A DNA stretch of 64,000 nucleotides from Prochlorococcus sp. AG-388-D03 (GCA_003279875.1 QCGN01000004.1:31022-95021); one strand, 5' to 3'. Shown: positions 1 through 6,743, numbered from the stretch's first letter. Program-made: numbers and translations. Notes: generated by a model from the sequence alone, not told the origin.

Positions 1-48
1 GCAATGGAATTGGAATTAGAGTTTTTTAATGCTTATTCAAATTTCTGA
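1..48 (+). CDS. C-terminal end of an upstream gene, possibly TenA family
   Basis: Frame 1 is open from the window edge to a TGA at 46-48 and encodes 15 residues rich in Glu, Leu, Phe and Tyr (it contains ELEFF). The stop lies 35 bases before thiD. TenA thiaminases often end in a similar Glu/Phe-rich helix and are often next to thiD, so a TenA C-terminus is plausible. With only 15 residues this is inference from context. Confidence 0.4.
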   Translation, partial: AMELELEFFNAYSNF

Positions 49-83
49 AAATAAAATTAAGTTTCTAAATTTTTAAAACAATT

Positions 84-872
84 ATGTATTCAAAAATCGC
101 CCTTACTATTGGTGGTAGTGACTCTGGAGGAGGAGCTGGGATTCAAGCGGATTTAAGAACTTTTATGGCACTAAATGTACATGGATGCTCTGCAATTACA
201 TGTATAACTGCTCAAAACAGTTTAGAGGTAAACGACGTTGAAGCTGTGAAGAAGGATACTTTAGTAAGCCAGATTGATACTTTATTCTCAGATTTCAATA
301 TTAATGCCTTGAAAACTGGAATGCTGCTAAACGAGAAAATTATCAATGAGACGGCCTCAAAATTGAAACATTTTTCTATTCCTAAAGTTATTGATCCAGT
401 AATGGTAACTAGAACTGGGTCTAAATTACTTGAGGATTCTGCAATTTCTGCATATAAAAAATTACTTTTACCGATTGCTGATATAGTTACTCCAAATATT
501 TTTGAAGCAAATCTTTTATCAAGCTTGGATATCAAAAATAAGAAAGATATAGAGCTCTCTGCACATAATATTATTGAACTTGGAGCTAAAGCCGTTTTAA
601 TAAAAGGTGGAGGATTAAAAGATATGCAAGGTAAAGATTTTTATTTTGATGAAACGGGAAAAAGAAAATGGTTTACTAATAAATTTGTAAATACTAAAAA
701 TACGCATGGAAGTGGTTGTACTTTAAGTGCTGGAATTTGTGGTTATCAAGCATTAGGATTTGATTTGATAGAGTCAATTAAAATGGCAAAAATATTTATT
801 GAAAGATCTCTAAAGAAATCATATAAAATTGGATCTGGTCCTGGACCTCTTGGACATTACCAATCACCTTAA
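84..872 (+). CDS. thiD: Hydroxymethylpyrimidine/phosphomethylpyrimidine kinase
   Basis: A 262-residue ribokinase-fold protein that phosphorylates HMP and then HMP-P to HMP-PP, the pyrimidine half of thiamin, in the cytoplasm. The N-terminal substrate loop GGSDSGGGAGIQADLRT lies near residues 10-26. DPVMVTRTG is mid-protein. The anion-hole and catalytic segment HGSGCTLSAG sits near residues 208-217, with the family's cysteine near 212. Length matches bacterial ThiD. The start is ATG. The neighbouring partial gene is probably a thiamin salvage partner. Confidence 0.95.
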   Translation: MYSKIALTIGGSDSGGGAGIQADLRTFMALNVHGCSAITCITAQNSLEVNDVEAVKKDTLVSQIDTLFSDFNINALKTGMLLNEKIINETASKLKHFSIPKVIDPVMVTRTGSKLLEDSAISAYKKLLLPIADIVTPNIFEANLLSSLDIKNKKDIELSAHNIIELGAKAVLIKGGGLKDMQGKDFYFDETGKRKWFTNKFVNTKNTHGSGCTLSAGICGYQALGFDLIESIKMAKIFIERSLKKSYKIGSGPGPLGHYQSP

Positions 873-942
873 GAAAATTTTGAGATAAAAATTTCAAAAA
901 GAAGAAAAATATTCTCATTAAAGTTTTTATTTCAAAATGTTA

Positions 943-1128
943 TTAAAACCACCATTTTTTATTGGGCTTTTTTAAAAATAAGATTTCTTCTGTCTCCCAC
1001 CCACCTTCAAGCCACTCAAGATGTTCAAGTAATAAAGACTCGCTTTCTCGTTTTGTTAAATGACCTAGTCTATGTGCAATGCCATCGAACCTTACTTTCA
1101 TTAACTCTTCTATTTTGATCTTATTCAT
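943..1128 (-). CDS. Conserved-looking hypothetical protein, 61 residues
   Basis: A small soluble protein of 61 residues starting at ATG. It has a basic N-terminal half, a Glu/Leu-rich middle (ESESLLLEHLEWLEGGW) and ends KKWWF. I recognise no domain; the charge pattern suggests a helical microprotein. It is convergent with thiD, with 70 bases between their ends. Codon use fits the neighbours. I assign no function. Confidence 0.6.
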   Translation of the reverse strand: MNKIKIEELMKVRFDGIAHRLGHLTKRESESLLLEHLEWLEGGWETEEILFLKKPNKKWWF

Positions 1129-1316
1129 AAGTCAAGCAAATAATTTTTATCTAGAAAAACTTGTATGATTGTCAATGTCAATGAAATTGTTCAGTTTTTA
1201 TATTTAAAAAAATCTAATTGGTATTAAATATCACTTTTAAGAGTGGATAGTAATTAAGACTTATTCTCATAAAATATATTTCGCGTTAACTTAAAAATTA
1301 ATACTTCTGATTTTCT

Positions 1317-1460
1317 ATGATAAACGAAGAAAAAAAGTCAACAAAGACAATTGTTAATGTTGGATATTGTGAGAGTACTTCAGAGTGGCTTAGCAGAATA
1401 ATGTCGGAATTGGCTGATGAAAGTAAAAACTTCGTTGATTTATCAGTTTTTTGTTCCTAA
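1317..1460 (+). CDS. Candidate small protein, 47 residues
   Basis: ATG to TAA, 47 residues, too short for most gene callers. The start reads MINEEKKSTKTIVNVGY, followed by an amphipathic SEWLSRIMSELADES stretch and two cysteines. There is no signal peptide or membrane segment. Amino acid composition is protein-like in this A+T-rich background, but I see no clear ribosome binding site. Function unknown. Confidence 0.35.
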   Translation: MINEEKKSTKTIVNVGYCESTSEWLSRIMSELADESKNFVDLSVFCS

Positions 1461-1856
1461 TTAAATTATTTAAAGTTGATTTTTCAAAGCATCAATAGGA
1501 ATTTTTTTTTGTATTAGAAAAACTTATAAATGTTATTTGATTTAACTATTTTTTTTAAGTATTTAAACGTATAGATGATGACAAAAATTATGAATAAAAA
1601 TTATTAATTTAATAAAAATAACTTTAATTATGAAACCAATTTCAGAAGAACTTTACAAGAAATTAGTTAGAGCTTCCAAAAAATGAAAAATGTATTCTTA
1701 TGTGTTTTAGCTCTTGATCTTGGAATTTTATTAGAAAAATCTAATTCTGTTCAAAACTTTATAAATTATTTGGGTCTTTTAAAATAAGATTATTTTTAAG
1801 AGTTTAAGTTCATAATTTTAAAAAAATTTAGATGTTAAAATTAGTTCCAAAAGAAA
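1461..1856 (+). other. Long intergenic stretch with only minute frames
   Basis: Nearly 400 bases of very A+T-rich sequence. It holds an 18-codon frame (1630-1686) whose TGA overlaps the ATG of a hydrophobic 34-codon frame (1683-1787). The overlap resembles translational coupling but both are too short to support as genes. I see no tRNA, strong hairpin or repeat. Confidence 0.4.
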
Positions 1857-2324
1857 TTGAATTTAGATAAAAAGAGTTTAGAAATTATCAATCAATTTAA
1901 ATTATCTAATCATCCTGAAGGTGGATGGTTTAGAGAAATTTTGCGAAGTAAATATTATGTGAAAAGAAAAGATGGTCAAAAAAGGAATAATATATCCGGG
2001 ATTTATTATTTACTTTGTAAGGGTGAAAAAAGTGCCTGGCATCGTGTTAATTCTGCTGATGAGATATGGATTTATCTTCAAGGCGCACCACTGAATTTAT
2101 GGTATTTAGATGAGGAGAATAAAAAAATAAGAAATCTAAAGTTATATTCAAATAATCCAATTGAAATGATTCCAGCGGGATGTTGGCAGGCTGCTAGTAC
2201 TAGTGGGGAATTTACTCTAACCAGTTGTTGCGTTGGGCCAGGATTTGATTTCTTGGATTTTGAAATGCTAAGAAATATAGATCCCTCTTTGAGACCGGGT
2301 AAAGCTATGAAGGAATTTATTTAA
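1857..2324 (+). CDS. Cupin-fold protein, DUF985/Cupin_5 family
   Basis: A 155-residue single-domain cupin. Family hallmarks are HPEGGWFRE near residues 18-26, GIYYLL and SAWHRVNSADEIW in the central barrel, and PAGCWQAA followed by a GPGFDF segment late in the protein. Family members bind small ligands or sugars, but their reaction is mostly unknown, so I assign only the fold. The start is TTG at 1857; the ATG at 1832 is in another frame and stops at once. It is isolated in a gene-poor stretch. Confidence 0.85.
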   Translation: MNLDKKSLEIINQFKLSNHPEGGWFREILRSKYYVKRKDGQKRNNISGIYYLLCKGEKSAWHRVNSADEIWIYLQGAPLNLWYLDEENKKIRNLKLYSNNPIEMIPAGCWQAASTSGEFTLTSCCVGPGFDFLDFEMLRNIDPSLRPGKAMKEFI

Positions 2325-2437
2325 TACCTAATTCTTTATTAATGATTTTCTTTTAATGCATAAGGATTCTATTAAAACTATTGGCAGAAGTCAGATTTCA
2401 AGAGAAAACCCTCTTTTTTATAGTAAGCGAGGTTTAA

Positions 2438-2692
2438 GAATCACCTTATACTTTTGATAATGATTTTTCTTGATGGTCTGATTTTGATAATTGAAAAAAT
2501 ATTGGAGTACAAAAATGGATCTTTGCTAGAGCTATGGATGTTTATTGAGGAATGAAAATAGATATTAAATGTGACTGTTGCAAATGTATTCATATGAATC
2601 AAAGTTATTTAAAGATTAGTGCGAATCAAATAAGCTTTGGTCAAAAAAATATATGTAAAATCGAAAAAGGTTTTAGATTTAAACCATATTAG
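2438..2692 (+). pseudogene. Decayed frame with three in-frame TGA codons
   Basis: Reading the frame of the ATG at 2552 backwards to 2438 gives protein-like sequence interrupted by three TGA codons (2471-2473, 2489-2491 and 2546-2548). Two of these interruptions lie among Trp- and Asp-rich residues (WSDFDN, then KNIGVQKWIFARAMDVY). After the last TGA an uninterrupted 46-codon ORF (2552-2692) encodes a CDCCKC cysteine cluster near its start. This could be a gene dying by TGG or CGA to TGA changes, or only the 46-residue cysteine-rich protein may be expressed. I do not recognise the family. Confidence 0.35.
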
Positions 2693-2814
2693 CTAAATTC
2701 AGAAGAGAGAATGATGGTACCTAATTATGATGAAAAATAAATTATTGCAGTAAGTTTCTTTTAGAAATTCCTGAAATATCAAATTTTACAAAATCTTTGA
2801 TTTATCATTAATTT

Positions 2815-3615
2815 TTATTTTCGAATCCCTCTGATCAAATCAATAATAGATTTTGGCAGAATTCTTTTTATAAGTCCAGCTATTGTTGATTTCCTTAATT
2901 TAAGAATTGATTGAGTTAATCGCTTACAATCTTCTACTCTTAGTTGATATAAATCTGGATGTATGCAATTCATAAGAGAGATTTCACTTATAGACTGTAT
3001 ACCTTTTTCTTTAAATACTTTTGCTAATGTTGAATTGCTTTTAAGATACAAAAAAGTATTTTGACGATACCAAACTTCTATCTCTTGATTATCCCAAACC
3101 TTTGATCGAAATAGATCATAGGGCAAATAACCTTTTTTAATAAAAATTTTAGCCCAATATGAGTGCGGTCTCTCATTAAAATGATCAGTGCCACCTTGTC
3201 CACTGAAAGCAGCGCTAAATAAAATAGTGTCTGAGAAGCTTGTTAAGTAATTGATGAAGGTATCTGCTTGTTCTGGTTTTAAATGTTCTGCCACTTCAAG
3301 TGACATAGCAAGATCAAATTTTTTATTAATAGGATTTTTAATTACATTAGAACTAAAGTCTATTGAATGAAATTTAATCTTTTTATCAAGCATATCTTCT
3401 TGACGGACCCAATCTCCATCTATTCCAACCAGTTCTTTTGAGCCTGAATCAGAAAAGGCCTTTAACCATGGTCCTCGGCCACATCCAATATCAACAACCT
3501 TCTTGGGGTTTATAGGTATGGAATTTAAAATGGATACATAATGCTTAGCACTAGAATAAGAACCATCGGTGAGTGATTTATAAAATTGATCATTATAGTT
3601 ACTTCCTACGTCCAT
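2815..3615 (-). CDS. SAM-dependent class I methyltransferase
   Basis: A 266-residue protein if it starts at the ATG at 3615; a TTG at 3651 would add 12 residues but gives a less natural N-terminus. The Rossmann motif VVDIGCGRGPW near residue 40 is followed by an acidic LVGIDGDW strand end and an AEHL segment typical of the Methyltransf_11/23 type. The C-terminal 80 residues are basic and resemble methyltransferases of surface polysaccharide gene sets. No sugar genes adjoin it, so the substrate is unknown. It stands alone in the accessory region. Confidence 0.75.
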   Translation of the reverse strand: MDVGSNYNDQFYKSLTDGSYSSAKHYVSILNSIPINPKKVVDIGCGRGPWLKAFSDSGSKELVGIDGDWVRQEDMLDKKIKFHSIDFSSNVIKNPINKKFDLAMSLEVAEHLKPEQADTFINYLTSFSDTILFSAAFSGQGGTDHFNERPHSYWAKIFIKKGYLPYDLFRSKVWDNQEIEVWYRQNTFLYLKSNSTLAKVFKEKGIQSISEISLMNCIHPDLYQLRVEDCKRLTQSILKLRKSTIAGLIKRILPKSIIDLIRGIRK

Positions 3616-3714
3616 AAAAAAATTTTTTGTTGCGAAAATCAATAACGACAATAATATAGCTTATTACAAAAAATTTTATTCAGACAAATACAGAATAAAG
3701 GTAAATCAATATCT

Positions 3715-3948
3715 ATGTTTGAGGATCCATCAGTGAAACCATTAATTGAGAGTGCAGGTCATATTTATGATTCAACCAATATATCCAGTTACTTTTAAGT
3801 GAAAGGCTTACTACTTATACCTGTTTTCAAATCTTTTAAGAAGAGTTCTTTTTTTCTATCACTTAATAAGAATGCTTGTCCTGTTTATGATGCTGAAGAA
3901 ATAAAAAAACGAGAACAAACAGAAGCTATTAAGAAGTTATATCCATAA
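3715..3948 (+). pseudogene. Possible broken small gene with an in-frame TAA
   Basis: An ATG at 3715 opens 27 codons ending in TAA (3796-3798). A GTG follows directly in the same frame and opens 49 more codons to 3948. Read through the stop, it would be a 77-codon protein whose second half has a hydrophobic stretch and a Lys/Glu-rich tail. It may be one gene with a nonsense mutation or two coupled microproteins. The product is not recognised. Its stop codon falls in the 5' arm of the RNA element at 3947-4010. Confidence 0.3.
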
Positions 3949-4010
3949 AAAAAGGCGTTAGCTACGCCCAGTTTAAAAGCTAGATAATCCCCATCACCCA
4001 GCCTTTTTTT
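3947..4010 (+). ncRNA. Structured element: small RNA or terminator candidate
   Basis: Seven A plus GGC (3947-3956) are the perfect complement of GCC plus seven T (4001-4010). Inside lies a second hairpin, GGCGT/ACGCC (3954-3968). The two stems share GGC and so exclude each other. Between them is a pyrimidine-rich segment, AATCCCCATCACCCAG (3986-4001). This could be a bidirectional terminator or a roughly 60-nt small RNA ending in a U-run. I could not match it by memory to a named cyanobacterial sRNA. Confidence 0.4.
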
Positions 4011-4096
4011 AATAATAGCACTACATATGGTGTTTGACTGTAATATTTCTTACTTTAGGTAGGGTTTATATGTTTCTTTTTTATTGGCCAAGATAG

Positions 4097-4131
4097 AATC
4101 CCCATCACCCAGGCTCGCAAGGGTCTTTTTT
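4097..4131 (+). terminator. Duplicated 16-mer followed by hairpin and T-run
   Basis: The 16 bases AATCCCCATCACCCAG (3986-4001) recur exactly at 4097-4112. Here the ACCC at 4107-4110 can pair with GGGT at 4121-4124, followed by a run of six T. It looks like a second intrinsic terminator or a degenerate second copy of the preceding RNA element. It lies just upstream of the monooxygenase-like pseudogene. Confidence 0.35.
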
Positions 4132-4161
4132 ATGTCTAGTTTTGGATCGGATACTCCATTT

Positions 4162-4472
4162 ATGTTTCTTGCAAGATTAAAGGTTAAGGCAGATGAAGTT
4201 GATGAATATTTAGAAATTGCATATAAAACAGATAAATCTGTTGAAGCGTCAGAGCTGGGAATGCTCCATCATACATTTGACCAAGAACCTTAACACCCAC
4301 TTAGTTTTGTGTTAAGAAGTTTTGAAAAATGATGATGCCTTTCTTGCCCATTTAGTTAATCCACCTTTAGTTAGGTGCTTATCTTGATGCGCATTCTAGA
4401 AATTGTGACGGAGATTTATCTATTGAATTTTATGGAACTGTTGGAGATAAAGTAATTAAAGCAATGAAATAA
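4162..4472 (+). pseudogene. Antibiotic biosynthesis monooxygenase-like protein, broken
   Basis: The 5' part (ATG at 4162) reads like a YgiN/ABM-fold protein: MFLARLKVKADEVDEYLEIA and then GMLHHTFDQEP. A TAA at 4291-4293 stops it, but recognisable coding continues: NDDAFLAHLVNPPL, and then, after what looks like an extra GTTA, GAYLDAHSRNCDGDLSIEF in another frame to a TAA at 4470-4472. Whole ABM proteins are about 100 residues, matching the restored length. At least one stop and one frameshift mean no intact product. Confidence 0.7.
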
Positions 4473-4561
4473 AGTGGTTTTTTTTTGAAATCTTCAAAAC
4501 TTAACTCGGTTATAGCAGAGTTTAAGGAAAGAGTATTAATTATTCGATGTGACTAGAGATT

Positions 4562-4681
4562 TTACAAAATTAATAAGAACCTTAGTGCTAGCGGCAACCA
4601 CAAACATAGAAGAAGCATTAGTAATAATGAAATAGCATGGACATTTGGAATGTACTGCTCTTTAAAAATTTGTGTCTTCAT
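4562..4681 (-). CDS. Candidate single-pass membrane microprotein, 39 residues
   Basis: ATG to TAA, 39 residues. The hydrophilic start MKTQIFKEQYIPNVHA is followed by about 22 hydrophobic residues rich in Leu. It fits a one-helix membrane protein with a short cytoplasmic or stromal-side tail. Its start lies three bases after the stop of the 29-residue frame upstream, which suggests coupling. No family recognised. Confidence 0.35.
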   Translation of the reverse strand: MKTQIFKEQYIPNVHAISLLLMLLLCLWLPLALRFLLIL

Positions 4682-4684
4682 AAT

Positions 4685-4774
4685 CTATCTGGCTTTCCTA
4701 AGTTTGATTTCTCTTCTGACAAGTAAACCTAAAACTACAACACACATATTCATTAGAAAAACATCTAATGGCAT
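4685..4774 (-). CDS. Candidate membrane microprotein, 29 residues
   Basis: ATG at 4774 to TAG, 29 residues: a hydrophobic stretch with MNMCVVVLGLLV followed by a basic tail (RREIKLRK). The positive-inside pattern fits a tiny one-helix membrane protein. It is tightly followed by the 39-residue frame on the same strand. Very short, so support is weak; no function assigned. Confidence 0.3.
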   Translation of the reverse strand: MPLDVFLMNMCVVVLGLLVRREIKLRKAR

Positions 4775-4856
4775 TAAATAAAAAAGTATCTACTTAATTA
4801 ATAGCAAGAATATTGTTATATGAATCAATAAAGAATCACTAAAATACTTATACTGC

Positions 4857-4994
4857 TTATTCAGATTCTTTTTGAGGTCTCTGATAGACTCCAACTCTTT
4901 TCCAATAATCTTCATATATAAGGTTTCTTTTCTGATAATCTAATGTGTTCATATTCTGGTCGAGTATGGCAAAAGGAGAATTAGTAAATTTCAT
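4857..4994 (-). CDS. Small protein, 45 residues, SPFxIL motif
   Basis: ATG to TAA, 45 residues, hydrophilic and aromatic-rich. Its N-terminus (SPFAIL, then LDYQK ten residues on) resembles that of the 61-residue protein at 5520-5705 (SPFSIL, then IDYIK). The two look like distant paralogues of one small family. I see no clear ribosome binding site. Function unknown. Confidence 0.45.
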   Translation of the reverse strand: MKFTNSPFAILDQNMNTLDYQKRNLIYEDYWKRVGVYQRPQKESE

Positions 4995-5045
4995 AGTAAA
5001 TCTTAAAATAATTGTTTATTAAAAATCTATTAGATATGAGATCTT

Positions 5046-5147
5046 TTATCTCAAATAACTGGATCCTCTATAAGTAAGCTTTATTGTCTTCTCTTCTTGG
5101 CTCTTGCAATATACAAATGACTTGCCATTAAAATACATGTTTACCAT
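5046..5147 (-). CDS. 33-residue DUF4278-like peptide (YRGxxY motif)
   Basis: ATG at 5147 to TAA, 33 residues, preceded by AGGAG seven bases upstream, a good ribosome binding site. The peptide ends in KLTYRGSSYLR, the YRGxxY core of DUF4278 proteins, and lies directly downstream of a glutamine-aptamer-like leader on the same strand. In cyanobacteria such aptamers precede short PirA-like peptides that act with PII in nitrogen control. A PirA-like role is inferred from motif plus leader; the peptide is shorter than usual and could be a remnant. Confidence 0.65.
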   Translation of the reverse strand: MVNMYFNGKSFVYCKSQEEKTIKLTYRGSSYLR

Positions 5148-5172
5148 GATGCAGCTCCTGAACTTGCTCAAG

Positions 5173-5245
5173 TCCCCGTCCTTTGACTTGAGTCGTACTG
5201 CGGTCTATCAAGTGGTAGATCGGACGATTTGGTAGCTTTAGCTAC
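5173..5245 (-). promoter_or_regulatory. Glutamine-riboswitch-like leader (Downstream-peptide/glnA type)
   Basis: On the minus strand a 5' hairpin GTAGC-N4-GCTAC is followed by CGTCC (P1 5' arm), a short P2 (TCTA/TAGA), the conserved CGCAGT, then GACTCAAGTC and GGACGGGG (P1 3' arm). The order and conserved blocks match the second copy at 33697-33764, with compensatory change in P1 (CGTCC/GGACG against CGTTC/GAACG). This is the architecture of glutamine-binding glnA/Downstream-peptide RNAs. It leads into the DUF4278-like peptide gene 26 bases downstream. Confidence 0.75.
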
Positions 5246-5257
5246 ACTTTATTTATA
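5232..5257 (-). promoter_or_regulatory. -10 box with GTA-N8-TAC palindrome at the start point
   Basis: TATAAA at 5257-5252 is a -10 box that would place transcription start about 5245, the first base of GTAGCTAAAGCTAC. That palindrome is an exact match to the NtcA consensus GTA-N8-TAC. NtcA sites overlapping the start normally repress. The same bases also form the leader's first RNA hairpin, so either or both roles are possible. Confidence 0.5.
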
Positions 5258-5309
5258 GAGTATTTGTACTCAGTTGTCAATATATAAAGGTAAATTCAAT
5301 ATTCGAAGA

Positions 5310-5453
5310 TTAAGCAGATTCGGTTATTTTATTTTTCATATCTTCAATTTTATTAATTAATTCATCTAACCATTGTGTATTATTTTCTGATATATCCTTT
5401 AAATATGAAATTTTTGGTTGATTCATTTCATGTGTCTCGAAATCTCCGCTCAT
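5310..5453 (-). CDS. Small hydrophilic protein, 47 residues
   Basis: ATG to TAA, 47 residues, preceded by an AAGGA-type ribosome binding site. It is acidic and helical-looking: SYLKDISENNTQWLDELI, then a Lys/Glu-rich end (KIEDMKNKITES), which could form a short coiled coil. It follows the 61-residue gene on the same strand after 66 bases. No domain recognised. Confidence 0.5.
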   Translation of the reverse strand: MSGDFETHEMNQPKISYLKDISENNTQWLDELINKIEDMKNKITESA

Positions 5454-5519
5454 AAAATTTTTCCTTTTCTAAATTTTTTTATGTGATTAGTGAATTAATC
5501 AGCATCAATAAATAAATAA

Positions 5520-5705
5520 TTAGATAGAAATCCTGTCGATCATCAATACATCTTGGGTTTGGATTGTATCTCTCTTACTTTCATCCTCAGAATCTTTATA
5601 AGAATCGATTTCAGCTTGAACTCTTCTCTTATAAACTCCTTTGATGTAATCAATTTCTCTTCTTTCTTTATTTAGAATTGAGAATGGTGAGGTTTTTAAG
5701 TTCAT
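5520..5705 (-). CDS. Small protein, 61 residues, SPFxIL motif
   Basis: I start this at the ATG at 5705 because AAAGGAG stands six bases before it; the frame is open further upstream without a comparable site. SPFSILNKERREIDYIKG is followed by a basic KRR stretch and an acidic C-terminus. The N-terminal pattern is shared with the 45-residue protein at 4857-4994. It follows another small gene by 26 bases and is probably co-transcribed. Function unknown. Confidence 0.6.
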   Translation of the reverse strand: MNLKTSPFSILNKERREIDYIKGVYKRRVQAEIDSYKDSEDESKRDTIQTQDVLMIDRISI

Positions 5706-5731
5706 TAAAGCTCCTTTAAAATAATTTTTAA

Positions 5732-5869
5732 TCAACACCAGTTTTTATCAGATTCAATGAAAACATCTATAGTTTGCTGATTTCTGATTTCTTCCTCTAA
5801 AAGTTCTTCTTCTGATCTTTTTTTAATATCAGAATTATAAACTTTTTTTTCTGTTGGTTTGGTAGACAT
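5732..5869 (-). CDS. Small acidic protein, 45 residues
   Basis: ATG to TGA, 45 residues. A lysine-rich start (MSTKPTEKKVYN) leads into an acidic helix, KKRSEEELLEEEIRNQQ, and a short C-terminus ending in WC. No membrane segment. It lies just upstream of the 61-residue gene and probably begins a small operon running down to 5310. Family not recognised. Confidence 0.45.
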   Translation of the reverse strand: MSTKPTEKKVYNSDIKKRSEEELLEEEIRNQQTIDVFIESDKNWC

Positions 5870-6244
5870 TTTCTTATGACAACTACATTTATGTTCTAAC
5901 TAAATAGACGAGTCATGCGATTAATAAAGATGTTCGGTTTGAGGTACTACAATATACGGATAGAGGATCAACAATTAAATTTCAAAATGGTTAAAATAAG
6001 AAAATCATAAATAGATAAGATAAAAATATTTACTATTTAAGAAGTAATCTGATAAATATTAATTAGTGGGTTTAATCATCATTAAGATTTGAACTTTATT
6101 TATATTTTTTCATTAGTAACCAATATTGTTTTTAGGGTTGGTTATGTAAATTATCAAATTTAAAACTAAGTTTGGAGGGAAATCTAAAGGCTTTAAAAGT
6201 AGTAAAACCATTCCTTGAGTTACATTAAAACCTTTATTTTTCAA
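5870..6244. other. Gene-poor stretch
   Basis: About 375 bases of A+T-rich sequence between the two minus-strand microprotein groups. The only frame worth noting is 31 plus-strand codons at 5915-6010, basic and without a ribosome binding site, which I do not call a gene. No strong hairpin, repeat or tRNA seen. Confidence 0.4.
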
Positions 6245-6385
6245 TTAGTTAGGAAGTTGATGTGTAGGTGGTGCATGAAATTTTCTCTTTTTTATTTTTG
6301 ACCTCTTGTAAATAACAAAAAGACCTAATCCTAATAAAGGAACTAATAAACCCTCTACAAATAAGAGAAAGTTAATCATAATCAT
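6245..6385 (-). CDS. Single-pass membrane microprotein, 46 residues
   Basis: ATG to TAA, 46 residues with a GGGGG ribosome-binding-type sequence just upstream. One hydrophobic helix (about residues 4-25, including LLVPLLGLGLFVIY) is followed by a very basic KRSKIKKRK segment and a Pro/His tail. It fits a one-helix membrane protein with its C-terminus inside. A start two codons later is equally possible. Function unknown. Confidence 0.5.
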   Translation of the reverse strand: MIMINFLLFVEGLLVPLLGLGLFVIYKRSKIKKRKFHAPPTHQLPN

Positions 6386-6476
6386 TACCCCCTATGTAAC
6401 TTTGTTATTGAGATATTTAGCCTAAAGTAACACTTCAATTATTATCGGTCGACAATCTAGATATTATAAACCTATT

Positions 6477-6569
6477 TTAAGAGAGCTTATTCCCTTTAAG
6501 AATCATCAATAATGGCAAACCTAAAATCATCAGACCCCCATCAATCAATAAAAAAGTATTCAAACTCAT
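6477..6569 (-). CDS. Membrane microprotein, 30 residues
   Basis: ATG to TAA, 30 residues, mostly hydrophobic (GLMILGLPLLMIL) with a basic C-terminal KGNK. Its ATG immediately follows the TAA of the 57-residue gene with no gap, so translation is probably coupled. It has the size and form of small single-helix membrane proteins common in picocyanobacteria. No family recognised. Confidence 0.4.
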   Translation of the reverse strand: MSLNTFLLIDGGLMILGLPLLMILKGNKLS

Positions 6570-6743
6570 TTATTTATTACACATAAGTGGTATTCCTTTT
6601 TTAACGTTGGCTTTTTTCATATCATCCATCTCTTCTTTGATTTTGTTGTAATATGCTAATTCTTCAGGATCATTAGAACCGAGTCCATATTTCATTGTTG
6701 CTGCAAGATATATTCTGTGTATTCGATATGAAGATAATGCCAT
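6570..6743 (-). CDS. Small hypothetical protein, 57 residues
   Basis: ATG to TAA, 57 residues. The N-terminal half (ALSSYRIHRIYLAATMKYG) is aromatic and basic. The second half has NDPEELAYYNKIKEEMDDM, a probable helix, and a basic end. It abuts the 30-residue membrane microprotein gene. Composition is protein-like throughout. No function assigned. Confidence 0.55.
   Translation of the reverse strand: MALSSYRIHRIYLAATMKYGLGSNDPEELAYYNKIKEEMDDMKKANVKKGIPLMCNK

Noticed and set aside
4084..4293. 69-residue protein beginning at TTG 4084
   Set aside because: The first 26 codons cover the hairpin and T-run element and resemble no protein; the readable domain begins at 4162 and belongs to a broken gene.
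5915..6010. 31-codon plus-strand frame in the island
   Set aside because: No ribosome binding site, low complexity and no family resemblance; likely chance.
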